Notes: generated by a model from the sequence alone, not told the origin. A DNA stretch of 64,000 bases from Tricholomella constricta (GCA_013368375.1 JAACJP010000039.1:343501-407500), one strand, 5' to 3'; positions 10,760 to 23,292 are shown, counted from the first letter of the stretch. Program-made: numbers and translations.

Positions 10760-13315
10760 ATCCGTTGTGTGTATCTCTTTACACTGTCTGGTGATCTTTT
10801 CAAACATGCCCTTAACGCCGATTGCATGCTTTCTACCGCACCCGGTGTTCCGAGCCTGTGGTTATTTTTGTGGCATCTTACTATCCTATGTATATTACAA
10901 TGGCCGCATGTTAGGAATACCATGTAAGCCAACAAACCTCTGTCACCTTGATTACCGCTGACCCTGTGAACAGGATTGTACACATTATAATAACTATTCA
11001 GTTCCAGTTGACCCTTCTTATGGACAGCCGAACCTTGTGGCTGTCACTGTCAGGCAGTAAGTAGACATGTCTCTGAATTGAACGGCTATATAAGCAACTC
11101 CGAACATTGACAATCTCCTGTGCGTGACCGTCAGTAAGCATCTTGCATCACGTTCTGCTGTAGCAAGAGTGTTGGCGACGGGCGCAACAAAACGAAGATA
11201 TGCGGGGTTGTCGATACACTGGGCTCCTCAGCCTCTTCAAGATTCTGCCCCATAATTCGAGGTACGTCATGAACATTCCTCCATCTCAAAATGTGCATCA
11301 CAGACGTTCAATCAAAAAAGGGTAGCTTCGAGTCGGCCCTCGGACAGGAACACAAGGCAAGGGAGCTGCTTGTTGGTGGATTGCTATCTGTCACTTTCAG
11401 GAGTTCCCTCTCCTGTAATTTGATTAAAGTCAATCGCATGTCCACTCCACTGCCCTTCGGCTTCAGTAAATGAACGCAAGGAAGGTATGAACTATCGCAA
11501 TCTATTGACCTTTCTTCGCCGTTCTTCCTTTACGAGTTTGTTGCTCAATCGACCAATAAACAACGCCTCAGTGGCAGGAACCACGACTCGGGGCAGTGTA
11601 TTACGACGCTATCGCTGCACGTCCTTTCTCCAATGCTTGTTTTTATCGGCCGAAGTCCGTCCACCATACCGATATGTACGATGCTTTGACCATCGTCCAG
11701 GATATTCTCCGGTCCATGGCTTGATTGATGGGACATTTAAACTTGTTTCGTTGTATGCAGCTTTCTGGTGTCAGTTTTGCCGACTCTGAATCCACACAGT
11801 TATTCCAAGCCATAGGACCTGTTTCCTACGCTACTTTTGTCATTCTACCGGCCAGGGGTCATAATTTGCAGGCAAACAGGCAACACTGTCGCCAGAATTT
11901 GCGACGGCCAAACCTTGGCCAAACCCGCCATTGACACTGACAATCATTCGACAAGTTTCACGTGCGTGGCAGGTCATGTAATCGCTCTCAATCTAACTTG
12001 TATTACTCAACTTCTTGCAAATATTGAACTAGGAGTTGCTCACCGTGATGCACGGGGTTCTAATTTCTCCACGTGGACCCAAGGTAGTTGCGAAGTTCAA
12101 TATCAATATGCTTGAGAAGGGAATTGAATACTTAGTCTCTCAAAAGGACGCGTCACACTGACGGTCGCAAGCGTCATGTTAGCTTTAAATTGTCGAACCG
12201 ACAGGTCAGGTTTTATTGCAAATCATGGTCTTGTGCGTATTCCGTGAGCCAAAGCGGAATTCTGATGCAGGCGGCCCATCGTGGAATGATCAAACGGACT
12301 GCCTCCCGCACGGAGGTAATAGTGCTGATGAAGTTCAGAATATCTTTTTATGGCGAGATAAGCGATGCTGCAGATATTTATTACTAGTGAAATAAGTGAC
12401 ACCAAAAGGCGAGATATACCTCTGCAAGCCGAGGCATCGAGTGGACGCAATTATAGGAGGCGTCCAATTTGCCAGTGTGGCATCCCACCTGACATTTGCA
12501 CCAAATTTGAAACCGGATTTCCGCGAGAGGTTATCATGCATATGGCTTGATTTGTCGTGACCCCATGGGTCCGAGGGGTGAACAAACAGACAGCACAACT
12601 AGTCTTATCTCGCCGATGTGTGCGTACCAATTTGTTGATCTTTGCGAGGTAGGTTGTCGTGGACGCCACTAAACCATTTGGACAGGACGTGTCGCTGAAA
12701 GCTTGGACCAGTGTCGCGGAGTGTGGAGTTTGAAATTTGCTTCCTTTCTGTGATTCCAAATCCATCCAGCGCGCATCATCCAAAAATCTTCCTGGCAACT
12801 TGCGAGAACAATTCTTGATGATCCCCGATCAAAGAAGCACCTCCAGGCACTGCGCATTGACACGAATTTTGAAGTCGCAACGGCCGCAGTGCCGATGCGG
12901 CAAAGCGCTGACAAGCGGGATCGAGCCGTAGAAGGCAAAGCCAGGAGAAAGGGAAGCACCGAATTACACCCAACATGCCTCAGAAACAATCGGATGGTAG
13001 CCTACGGATTCATGTTTTACCGATTGGGAGAAACACCATAAAGACGATCGAGTAGTCGCTTTTCCCTGCTCCAAAAGAACCCAAATGGAATCAACGAAAC
13101 TAGAGTTCATCTCCCAGGGCCGTCCGGTTTGAGAGCTCTTCACCTGATCGAGGAAAGCGAACAATCGGGGTATACAACAAATTGAGACTTGGGAAAATTC
13201 AAAGCCCAGGCGCCTCAAACCTAATCGCTCGAAACCCCCACTTGATATAAGTTCAGGTCGCATTCTCATCTGCCCCAAACCCGATCCCTTTCACCCCACT
13301 TTACGTTATATTGTG
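10760..13315. other. 2.5-kb intergenic region, no convincing gene
   Basis: Open frames (for example 11487-11789 and 11837-12115 on +) have no recognisable domains and no consistent exon joins. A TATA-like CTATATAAGC lies at about 11087 but I could not attach it to a gene. Possibly relics or long regulatory DNA. Confidence 0.4.
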
Positions 13316-14460
13316 ATGTCGTCCATGACCAACCATACGGCACACTCAGAACGCCCTGAACGAAGCCGTAACGCAAAAGCCCAAGCACGGCATCGCGCAA
13401 AAAGAAAAGCCTACATCGAGCAGGTTCGCATCTCGTCTTCTTCGTTTATTGTCAGTTCCTCTTAACTTACGCAGAACGCACTCCTCTGCAGTTGGAACAA
13501 ACCGTGACCAAGCTCCAGACAGCTCTAGGCTTTACACCTGAGGAGGTTGCGGCACTTCCACCGCCCCTTGCACGGATTCGAGAGCTAGAACAAGAAAACG
13601 GTCGGTTGGAAAAGGATAACGATGACCTGCGGCGAATGCTATCTGAATGTGGTGCACGCGTGGAGTTGCCTCGCCGAAACTCTGTCCCCGCATTTCAGGA
13701 TGTGCGCGTTTCTGATCGTGAATACAAGAGGAAAAAATCAAGCGGAGACATGGAAGAAGCCTACATGGTAAATCTGTCTCCTACATGTTCATGCACTGGC
13801 TCCAGCTTAATATGCATTAAAACTAGAGCCCAAGCGACACACCTCCTCAGGGTGATGCCGCTCGTCCACCGCCTCTTACTATCCCTCAGCCTATTCACCA
13901 TCCTTATTCGTATACGCACTCGAACGCACACAGTCTTTCAGGACCATCGTCCGTGTTCAACCTCCATGCTCCCACTTTTCAGATGCCAAATACTCCGTCA
14001 GGGTCTAGCGCCACATCGAGTCCCCCATTTTCGGCGAGTGTCATTTTATTTACACCAACGCTACTTGGTAGCACGAACGGTTGCGAGAGCTTTGTCGGAT
14101 CCTAGTAACGCTCCATTTCATTTAGCCCGCCATGCAAGAGCCTTTGCACTCACCCGCGAATCACCGGCCACCTTCCATGCCAGGTTCTCAGAGTCTGTCA
14201 AGCTATCCCGCACGCCCCAATCATTACGGAAGTGTCAAGGTCGAGGACGAACATTACATTGTAAGCTTGTATATATTTTGCGCTGCTTCATCAACCACCT
14301 CACACCACGCAAGTCATCGCACCATCAGCAGAACGAACATTATTCGTTACCTCCGCCGACTGACTCGTATACTCACAACGCCGGTCACCACGTCTCCGGG
14401 CATGGGATGGAAAACCAATGGCATGGTTATTCGTCGGAGCGCGGTCACCTGCATCGGTAG
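13316..14460 (+). CDS. bZIP transcription factor
   Basis: Exons 13316-13423, 13492-13767, 13827-~14033, 14126-14260, 14314-14460. The basic region ERSRNAKAQARHRAKRKAYI has the N-x7-R signature of bZIP proteins and runs, across intron 1, into a leucine-zipper coiled coil (LEQTVTKLQTALG..., then RELEQENGRLEKDNDDLRRML). The rest is Ser/Pro/His-rich and disordered (SPSDTPPQGDAARPPP, QEPLHSPANHRPPSMPGS, ending SSERGHLHR). Likely a nuclear DNA-binding regulator; target unknown. The join from exon 3 to exon 4 has no GT donor in the right phase; a GC donor at 14034 would fit, or there is a local indel. The other joins are phase-consistent. Confidence 0.85.
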
Positions 14461-15025
14461 TGTCCATTCCTTTCTGTCACCACTAACATTTAGAATATAC
14501 CCTACATTCCTGCTTTCATCATATGTTGATTACTTTGGCCTAGAAATTTTCGGTTTATTCTGGGGCATGCGAAATGACAGTCGACTGGAGCAGTCGTACA
14601 TGCATGCACACTTGTCACTCTGCTATACAATTCAAATGGTTCAGAAGGCTAATTGGACGTGAGACACAGAAGCTACCCTTCCGGCTAGATTCCAACCTTC
14701 AGATCGACTCCGTCTAACGGCATGGGCTGGTGATGATTCCCGGAACGATATTTCGAAAGAGGCCACTAATTGACCGGCGTGCCGTACATGGCCACGTTCG
14801 CAAGTGCCACTCACTGGCCCATACCACGCGATTTCCGCGTTTAATAAGACTGGCCGCATGTCTTTTGTCTCGAGTGGCTCTGGCTCTGGCCATGGCCATG
14901 GCCAACGCGGCCTCCATTGTTCGTAAAGTGATATAACGTTCAATTTTATAGTCGCTCATGACCTGCATCCAACTCTCATTCACCTCGACCTTTCCCAAAC
15001 GCGCTTTTATCTATATTCGCCCCCA
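14461..15025. other. intergenic, no gene seen
   Basis: Between two genes on the same strand: 3' flank of the bZIP gene and promoter of the transaldolase-like gene. A short (TGGCCA)-like palindromic run near 14889-14903 is the only visible structure. Confidence 0.4.
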
Positions 15026-16606
15026 ATGCCTTCGCGAACGGACAAGAATACCGCCGCTGCCCATGACTCGGGTACAACAAAGCTGACGGATATCGTCAAA
15101 GACAACAAGATCGCACTCATAGGAGATACATTAGATTTCGAAAGTAAGTGTTTTTTGCTGTGCCTCCTCGTTCGATTTCATGAATAGCTTCCAGCGCTAG
15201 GGATCTACGACCTACAAGGCACAACAATAAAGCCAAGCAGCATTACCGGGGCGATCGACACAGAGGCCGTGTTTTATCATGTATGGGCGGCAGTGAAACA
15301 GACCCTTGACGAACGGTATCTGCCAAAAGCATTATCGGTCGATAATATCCGATGCTCAACAGGTCATTAGTGTCAGCCGTCGAATTCCTAACAGCAAGCT
15401 GGTGAAAGCGTCACTGGAACGATTCGTGCGTGTCCTCATGACCGTCCTCTCCTCCATCACATCACGGTGACACCCGCGACAGATGTTTGAACTAGGAAAC
15501 GTTATCATGAATCGAGTGGACGGACCCCATTTTACCTTCATAGATCCGCGTAAACACAATGACGCGGCGTCTATTGTAAGGACGGCCCAGCGCATGGTAT
15601 CCCTATTCGAGGACAAAGATGTCTGCAGAGCGAAGGTCGTCATTAGCGTGCGCTTTTTCGGTTTCCCATCCTGCTGCCATGCAAGATTTTAATACAAGCG
15701 TATAGATCCCAGCCACGATGGAAGGATTGCGAGCTGCCCAGGTGCTTGAAAGCGAACACGGAATTCATACAAACCTTTATTTAGTCTCTGGCCTTCTCCA
15801 TGCCGCGGCATGTGGAGAAGCAGGCGCTACAACGATAACCATTCCTGTTGGCCGAGTAAGTAATCAGCATTTTGATGCTCACGAAACCTAATTACAATGC
15901 GCATAACAGTTGCTCAATTGGTATGAGGTGAACCGAAAGGCCACATACCAAGATCTGTCTGCCCACCCAGGAGTAGAAACCATTCAGTCCACGCTGGAGT
16001 ACTTCAAGCTTCACGGAATCAAGTCCAAACTCGTTGGATCAGAATTTCGTTCAGTTGAGTCAAGTGACTGACTTGACAATGGAAGCCCGAATCGCTTTTC
16101 GCTGACATGACATTACCGACCCGATCTAGTTATCGGAGATTGGGCCTCTCTCCGGATTCGACGCCATCTGTGTTTCGAAAGATCAGGCCGACGGTCTGCG
16201 AGGGTGTCAGTTTTCGACATCCACGCTGGTTCCCTCATCTTCGGCCCGCTTGCGAGCGCGGCAGGCACAGTACCCCACGGCACTTCTCTCGACCAGGACG
16301 GGGTTCATGGAGGCCATGTCCGCAAAGACACGGGGCATGGTCACCGCGACGCTCTTTGTCCCACTTGGTGAAATGAAGGCGCACATGGACGGGCTCGAAG
16401 AAATTGTCGCGAGGGAGGTGGCCAGGCAGTTTGAATTGACGACCCTGGATTTGAGAACACTGTACGGATTGTCCCCCAAGAGCCACAAAAGCAGGAAAAC
16501 ACTGGCCAATCGGGAGCACAGCCAGTTGCGGTCCAAGCGGAGTCTTTCTAGCGACCTTGGGCTCGAGGAAACTTGCTTGAAGCAAGACATAGATGACGTA
16601 TTTTAA
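15026..16606 (+). CDS. transaldolase-fold protein lacking the Schiff-base lysine (putative pseudoenzyme)
   Basis: Seven exons: 15026-15143, 15195-15280, 15363-15425, 15483-15647, 15706-15855, 15910-16053, 16130-16606. The order of blocks follows class I transaldolase: IALIGDTLDFETLGIYDLQG, FELGNVIMNRVDG, IPATMEGLRAAQVLESEHGI, VGRLLNWYEVNRKATY, HPGVETIQSTLEYFKLHGIK and KLVGSEFRSLSEIGPLSGFD. Transaldolase would move dihydroxyacetone units in the pentose phosphate pathway. However the lysine expected in the K-[IL]-x-[AS]-T-[WM]-[EQ]-G motif is serine here (VVIS then IPATMEG), the TTNPS loop reads TTIKPS, and the usual S-T-E-V-D strand reads FTFID. The aspartate of the first strand is kept. All exons remain open, so it looks like a maintained but catalytically changed protein. 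A C-terminal extension (after FVPLGEMKAHMDGLEEIV) is Ser/Lys-rich. Confidence 0.85.
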
Positions 16607-17833
16607 GCCATAGATGTTAAACTAATTGGAACAATGTATAATGATGCGCGACCTCGTCAGGAAACATGGACGAGATGAGTGAGCAGAGACATATACCGAG
16701 TTTCCAGGAGTTTGTTCCAGATCTCATCGCTACGTGCACGGAAATCACCTCGTGGAACGATGGTGGGAAAACCAACACAGTCGACTCTAAGAATAAATTC
16801 ATCGGAAGATAGTGCCGATGTCGTTAAAGCCAGCGAAGGAGCAGGGAAGACGGAGAACACCTTGATAACACAATTTAAACCCACAACAAGAGGCCCACCC
16901 CTGGCGGAAGGATAACGCCAGACAGGAAGGGGAGAAATTTCCCCAAAGAGTCCCAGAGTTTCGGATGTTCCTTACGCCGCGGAGTCTAAGGTCACACTAG
17001 CTCGGAGACTGTGCGCTCCCCGAACAGGGCTTGCCACGAGTGAGGCCCATACACGATGATATAATCGCACGGATCACCGGTCAATCGCGCAGCCCTAACT
17101 ATGTAGGCCCCTCATTTCGTTCGGACAAGCCCGGGGTGTGATCCCGGCGATCAGCAGGATGTGGAGGCAGTACAGGGATGGGAGAACGCATGGATCGCGA
17201 TGCGCAGACACGCACATGTCGCGCCCCTAGCCCTGTCGGCCGCGTCGAAAAATAGAAACCGGGCCAGTGGGCGAGAACCAATGGAAGGAATACTTGGTGT
17301 AGCAGAGCTCAGGAGACAGACACGCAGGATTCAGAGAACCGAGTGTCTAGCCATATAAGGCAGAGGCTGCCAGACAAACCACGCAGCCTTATCTGTCCAA
17401 TTAGAAAAAACCAGCACAACAGTGGAGTCGCGCCATTCGGTGCAGCGGATTAACCTTGCATTAATCTCCACTGTGCGCGCAAATGATGATGTTTTTTGGG
17501 AGATGGGGGACAGCTGTCATGGAAGGGGGCGAGCACCCAGCAACCGTCAGGTCGGCCATCGTTTGGGTCGACCGACCCAATTCCTCCGGGCGCCATGTCA
17601 AGGTAAGCTTCTCTTTACTTCTCAGGGTCGCCGGACTCGCCAATAGGTGATAGTTTCCCAGCGTCTTTTTACCTTGAGCCTTACCAGGTTCCGTCGGACT
17701 AAGAAGTGGGATGGTGGATGTAGCACAGGAGAGCGCTGCGGGCGACGACGTGGACGTGGCTTGACAGGTTGAGGCCCTCATCAAAAATTATCGGAGTTCC
17801 GATCACTTGCTCTCTCTCACTCGTGCGGCGATC
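16607..17833. other. intergenic, no gene seen
   Basis: 1.2 kb with only short, unrelated open frames on both strands. Presumably the 3' flank of the transaldolase-like gene and the promoter of the HAD phosphatase gene. Confidence 0.4.
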
Positions 17834-19034
17834 ATGAGCGTCCGCCTCACATCTGCGCAGGATTATGCCTCTCTGCTGGACAGATACGATACATGGATGT
17901 TCGACTGTGATGGCGTGCTGTGGCACGGGGATCGCTTGATCGATGGAGTTGTGGAGGTCCTGGGAATGCTGCGGCGTAAAAGTGAATGAATGCACATTGG
18001 TCTGTCTGTCTATCCTTATTGATTATAATTTGCCTGCTATCAGATAAGAAAATACTGTTCGTAACCAACAACGCCACGAAATCCAGGAAGAGCTACAAGG
18101 GCAAATTTGACCAGCTGGGGGTAGAGGCGCATGTGGTGAGTTGTGATGATTGCTGGCTACTGGATGCCACTAAAAGCGTTCAAAGGACGAAATATATGGC
18201 TCGGCATATGCAGCGGCAGTGTACCTCTCTACTGTTATAAAACTGCCTAAAGAGAAGAAGGTCTATGTCATCGGGCAGGCTGGCTTGGAAGAAGAACTGC
18301 ACGAAGAAGGCATCGCTTTTTTGGGTGGCACGGTGCGCGCGCACACGCTCTGTCCAAGCCCGCAAATATGACGTTCTGACAGGAGTTTGATAGGACCCCG
18401 CGGACTGCACGCTCGCCCCCTTCTCCCTTTCCGACTTCACCCTGGATCCCGATGTGGCGGCCGTTGTCTGCGGCCTCGATACCCAGATAAACTATACAAA
18501 GCTCTCAAAGGCCTTCCAGTACCTGACGCGGAACCCCGAGTGTCTGTTCATCGCTACGAACGAAGACAGTACCTATCCGAGTGCAGATGGGTTGTTACCG
18601 GGGGCAGGATCCATCAGCGCGCCGCTGCGATTTGCACTGGGCAAAGACCCCGTATGTACCGGAAAGCCGTCGAGGACAATGTTGGACTGTATCAATGCCA
18701 AGTGAGCGTTTCAATCGAACGCACCTTGGTCCCTGTGTTCTGACAGACTGCCTGCCTATCTACAGAGTTCACTATAACCCCGAGCGAACAATCATGGTCG
18801 GCGACAGGCTGAACACCGATATTCTGTTCGGACAAGGAGGGGGCCTCGCCACACTTCTCGTCTTGACTGGTAAATCGCTCTTCGATGTCGCCCGTCACCT
18901 CCACTAACCTGTCATGACTTTAACTTGTGGCAGGTATCACTTCAGAATCCGATATCACAGGACCCAACGCCTCACCAATCGTCCCAGACTATGTCACGAA
19001 TTCCCTCGCAGACATTTGTGCAGTGACAGAATAA
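17834..19034 (+). CDS. PHO13: HAD phosphatase, PHO13/4-nitrophenylphosphatase type (phosphoglycolate phosphatase-like)
   Basis: Motif I is [16 protein letters not shown] (nucleophile DxDG), motif II is [17 protein letters not shown] across intron 1, the cap has [16 protein letters not shown] and [15 protein letters not shown], then [31 protein letters not shown], the motif III lysine in [10 protein letters not shown], and motif [20 protein letters not shown]. This is the HAD subclass IIA set seen in yeast Pho13 and animal PGP, which clear 2-phosphoglycolate and toxic side products of glycolysis in the cytosol. Start ATG 17834 ([11 protein letters not shown]); exon 1 ends 17981 and exon 2 starts 18044. 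The final exon ends [10 protein letters not shown]. About 300 residues, normal for the family. Confidence 0.93.
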
Positions 19035-19146
19035 TTTAGACATGCAGGGCCCCTCCCCTGAACACGGATCTAGAATAATGGGCATAGAATATATTTAGAT
19101 GGATGTACACGCGGATTAAGAGGATTTGATGGGTATATTGTAGATC

Positions 19147-20262
19147 TCAGGTATTTTTCTTCGCGGCGTTTAAAGAGTGGACGTGCTCGTCCGCAAGGTA
19201 TCTCGTGACATTGGCTGTCAACGCAAAAAGGGACGCAACGATATACCCCAGTATAGCACCATACGCAGGCGTCAACGGCCATGCCTGATAATCATCCGTC
19301 AGGGAGGTTTAGGCGGTCGGGACCGAGGTACTACGAACCTGCCATGGACGGTCCCAGTCAAGCGCAATGGAGACTATTCCCGCCCAGCACCCTAGGGCAG
19401 TTCCTATTGCAGGATAGACAAAGGCTCTCTCCACGGGCGTCCGTATTCTAGTCCAAAGCGGGGTCAGGAATTGATATGGAAGCCGTGCAGAAAATAAACT
19501 CACGAGAATTCGGCGAAGAGGCGTACCCATGTCATTCGGTTCACGACGGACTGTGTGTCACTAGAGAGCCTAGGGGGACCGAGGGAGTAGGCCGGCGAGA
19601 AGACGACAAGCAGTGAGATGAGAAGCGCCAGGAGGTAAGTCTGCAATACATGGCTGGGAGGTAATCAGAGCGTCGTTCGAGTACATTCGCAACACATAAC
19701 CCCCCTCACCTCGCAAGCGGCGCACCAAACAGAACCAGAACAATGTGTAGCACAAACGACGCAGCGAGCGTCGATACCCAGGCGTTTCTCAAGCTCTAAT
19801 ATTCCCGTAAGAAACTTCACAGTCGCTGCGAAAAAGGACACGACATACTGCGCCGCGCTGCTTATCAGCCGCCGTCTTTTCCAGCTTCTTCTGGTCACCA
19901 GTGCCCTGCAGGGCATATTCAATCCACCAATTCCTCATCCAGCCGCCCCACCAGCCCTGCAGCAGGACTGCGCCCGCACACAAGCAAAGCAGCGTCGAGA
20001 CAGGGCTAATAGTCAGATCCTCCAGGAACGGGTGCTGGGGTCTGTCGCGCGACGTGCGAAGCTCGGGATCGAGCGTAGGTTTTGTGAGCTCGAAGAGGAA
20101 AGTTGTGCGCGGGAGGAACAGGGCGGTGAAGGTGAGGAGGGTGGTGTGCACGCCGACGACGGAGGTGTACCGCGCAAAGGGGAAGAATCCGGTGCTGGAG
20201 CTGGACGCTGGGCTGGCGAGGGCTGGCGAGGCCTTTTGCGTCTTACCTTTGCCCTTTCCCAT
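19147..20262 (-). CDS. GPI11: GPI ethanolamine-phosphate transfer subunit PIG-F/Gpi11
   Basis: Starts MGKGKGKTQKASP at 20262 (an upstream in-frame extension lacks ATG). Hydrophobic segments follow: FARYTSVVGVHTTLLTFTAL, TISPVSTLLCLCAGAVLL, WVSTLAASFVLHIVLVLFGA, YLLALLISLLVVFSPAYSLG, then AFVYPAIGTALGCWAGIVSI with the family hallmark ALDWDRPWQ, and AWPLTPAYGAILGYIVASLF. It ends AAKKNT. Several introns interrupt these blocks (for example before the NAWVST and the YLLAL segments). PIG-F/Gpi11 is an ER membrane protein that pairs with PIG-O/Gpi13 and PIG-G/Gpi7 to add ethanolamine phosphate to the GPI anchor. Its product would be needed by the CFEM protein at 28.6 kb. Convergent with the phosphatase gene, 110 bases apart. 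Confidence 0.9.
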
Positions 20263-21908
20263 TGGCGCGAAGGAGAGGTGTCCTTCCACGTGCCGACGTG
20301 TTCCGGCGGCAACTCCGGCAACTCAACTGGCTATCTCACTTTCAAATTCTCCCTTGACTTGTACTAGCTCGCCATTGACTTAAGTGATTCCGCAAGGCTG
20401 TTGGGTTTACTGACGATCTTGAAATTGCTCTCTACGAGACCATAAACTAGCAACCCTCGCGGTACTCAAGCAGAATCACTTAGTCGCCCATCGTCGCGTC
20501 TCGTTCTCTCCGGATCCGATCGAGTCGTCGACAACCACGCTCAGTTATCTCAGCAGGCCCTTGAACATTATCAGCGCCCAACTCTTGACCTGAACTGGAT
20601 CTTGGCATGCTATACTTATACATATGACGATTCTGCCGTCCTGACTCCGGCATACACAAAGACTTGCACAGTGATGTGCGATGCCCGAAGTCGTCGTCAG
20701 ACGCCAGACGGCAAATTCCACGATCTGACTGGCAAGTCGGGCTACGCGCTCCATGGCCGCTCAAATCTCAAACGTCATCACAATGTGTCAACACCGATCT
20801 TGATCAGCACCATCTCAACGACGCCATTTTCTTCCCGCCGGTAACGCTTCATCAGAACTCAAGTGCTGCTAAAATTACTATCTGCCCAGCGCCTCCTTGG
20901 AAGGTCCCGGATACCCTCGATCGCATGATACATAGTTGAAGCTCTTTCATCGGATTCATGTGCATCCCCATGCAGTTTATGTTATACCGACGAGGGTGGC
21001 GCACGAGGGCTCTCGGACTCTTTTTTATAAAACATTGCCTCAGAGAGCGACGACAACGCTGCCCCCGGCCCCGTAGATTTCGCGCTGCGGTTCACGTTTG
21101 AATTGAGGCTCCCGGCCTGGGACGGGACTGTAACCTTCTACCCGGATGGTGAACGTCCGCCGCACCAAAGGTGCGAGCCCTGGAAGTTCCCGGATACTCC
21201 GTCAAGTCAAAGCAAAGTGTATTTCGGACACGTGTCCCTGTTGCCAATTTTGAAGCCTTGAGGCTCCTGAGGCACGGCACCAGGACGGCTCAAGCATTGC
21301 GCATTTGGTCTCGTTGTCAAGATGTTTCATTCCGTCCTCATCGTAGACTACGCACGGAGAAGAGCGAGTATTTGTTGCCGGAAGAATATATGATGGACAA
21401 ACAGTGGTATGAGCTCCACAGGCCGCTGGGAGGGAGGCAAGGAATCTGCTATTCAATTTGGACTCAGAAGTGGTCCCACTGGGGCATACGTAGCGACATA
21501 TGCTCCTCGGCATGAACCATCAGGACCTCCAAGTGAGGGTCAGATACCGAGACGAGGAGACGATGTCGAGTTCGTTGACAAATTGGCACACTTTCAGAGA
21601 CCCACATCTCGCCGAGATCGTCATCGTTTCAGACTGTTCAAATTCAAAGCATAGGCCTAGTGCAAATTCCCGTTCACCGCGACGCGTCGAGCGCACGTGA
21701 CCCCTTTAATTTTTTCCCCTTCGGAAACAGCCGAAGCAACTGCTCAGTTTGTGCAAGCCACCCGATCTGAGGTTTTGACCACGCATCCCTCGGCACCGGT
21801 ATCGACATCCTCAAGAAACAGAAAGGTACGGCGAATTTTGGTTTATACCCTGGTGTTTTATCTGAACGGTTTGTTATTTTACGCAGGCCCCATAAACCCG
21901 GTCAAAAA
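20263..21908. other. intergenic, unassigned open frames
   Basis: Open frames on + around 20664-20939 and 21100-21654 share a short motif (PWKVPDT and PWKFPDT) and the second contains AWDGTVTFYPDGERPP, but I recognise no family and no exon chain. Could be a decayed or lineage-specific gene. Confidence 0.3.
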
Positions 21909-22110
21909 GTGAGTAGAGTTCGCGATTCTTCTGTAGGAGGAGGGACTTGGGTGGGAGGGGGGGGGATTTCGGGGTTGGGCATGTTATGGCTGGAATCCCC
22001 GCGGCATCAGGAAAGCGAGGAGTTGGGATTATAGAGAAGGAAACCACGACGGCGGACATGTGCTGTGCTGGGGTTGTATAGAGAATCTCTACTTACCTGA
22101 TCTTCCGCAG
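21909..22110 (+). other. putative 5'-UTR intron of the RPL34 gene
   Basis: A GTGAGT donor at 21909 and a CTTCCGCAG acceptor ending at 22110 lie 18 bases before the RPL34 start codon. Ribosomal protein genes of basidiomycetes commonly carry such leader introns. Inferred; transcript data would decide. Confidence 0.45.
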
Positions 22111-22128
22111 ATCCCGACACAGCAAGCC

Positions 22129-22629
22129 ATGGCCCAACGTGTGACCCTCCGCAAGCGCCAGCCGTACAACACCACTTCGAACCGGCGGCGCATGATCAAG
22201 ACGCCCGGCGGAAAGCTCGTCTATCACCACATCCAAAAACCAGCCACAGCTCCCAAGTGCGGCGACTGTGGCATCGGCCTTCCTGGCGTGCGTCCCTTCC
22301 CCCCCCCCCCCCCTCCCTCGTGTAGTTGTAAGGTGGTGTCCTGATTCCTGATTGCGTGCGCACTCGTAGATCGTGGCGCTCCGCCCGCGCCAGTACGCCC
22401 GCGTCTCAAAGACTCAAAAGACCGTGCGCCGCGCGTACGGCGGATCGAGGTGTGGTGACTGCGTCAAGTCCCGGTGCGTCCCCCCCTTCCCCTCCTGTCC
22501 CTCCCCCGTCCTGTCCTCCCCGTTTTGGCGCTGACACATCCCCCCAGCATCCTCCGGGCGTTCCTCGTCGAAGAAGCCAAGATCGTCAAGAAGGTGATCA
22601 AGTCCCAGGCCGCCGCTGCACGGAAGTAG
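22129..22629 (+). CDS. RPL34: 60S ribosomal protein L34 (eL34)
   Basis: Three exons: 22129-22287, 22370-22473, 22548-22629. Product begins MAQRVTLRKRQPYNTTSNRR, then TPGGKLVYHHIQKPATAPKC, VALRPRQYARVSKTQKTVRR, AYGGSRCGDCVKSR and ILRAFLVEEAKIVKKVIKSQ, ending AAAARK. These match eL34 along its whole length (about 115 residues), including the paired cysteines (CGDCG, CGDC) that bind zinc in many eL34 proteins. Cytosolic large-subunit component. The first intron contains a long C-run. Confidence 0.97.
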
Positions 22630-23292
22630 GTTATAGGTTAGGTTGATTGCCGGGGGGAGACGAGACGGGGAGGGATATATGTTACACACACACAGACACA
22701 CGCGCGCGCATGCATACTCCTTTTTTTTTTTTTTGTGGCCTGCTCGCCTCAATTATTATGACGCCATGCTCTCGCGACCGCCCCCCCTGGGCCTTCACGC
22801 ACCGTCCTCCAACCACCAACCCCGTCCACATGTGCAATATATGTATTGAGGCGAGGGCCGTTGGGGCTTCAAGGCAGTGGTATCTTTCTTTGTTCTTGGT
22901 GCATGGCGGGAGAGGTCGGTGTGTCCGCTCGTCCGCGCCCTGTGGGCGTTTGTCAAGGTGCGGTGCGCTGCGCGGCATCGTATCGAACATATGACCGTCC
23001 GTGCGCGTGAAGGCGCGGCTTTTTGAGCCCTTGAATTAATTGCTGCTGCTCGAGCCCAGACCGTAACATCACCACAAGGTAATCGACGCGAAGCCACCTC
23101 AACAAGAAAGCAAAAAAACAAAGGAAAGAAAGAGAGAGTACACATTATCTCATATACTTGTTATTAAGAGAAAGATACAGCAACAGCACACAGCGAAAAA
23201 AGTCCTTCTAGTCCAAAATTATACAGTACGTGCATACGCGAGTCGTTAAGTAAAGCACACTCCTTCACTCCTCCGCACCCAGCACCTATCAC
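22630..23292. other. intergenic between convergent genes
   Basis: Contains a CA/CG-rich stretch and a 12-T run near 22719-22732, probably the 3' flank of RPL34 and of the membrane protein gene on the other strand. No gene seen. Confidence 0.4.

Noticed and set aside
13532..13741. - frame opposite the bZIP leucine zipper
   Set aside because: Shadow; the + strand reading has basic region and heptad leucines.
15281..15362. Coding read-through of the second transaldolase exon to a TAG at 15370
   Set aside because: Removing 15281-15362 as an intron restores phase and gives the conserved LVKASLERF-MFELG helix.
19901..20383. Long + frame over the GPI11 first exon
   Set aside because: The - strand reading has TM helices and family motifs; the + frame has none.
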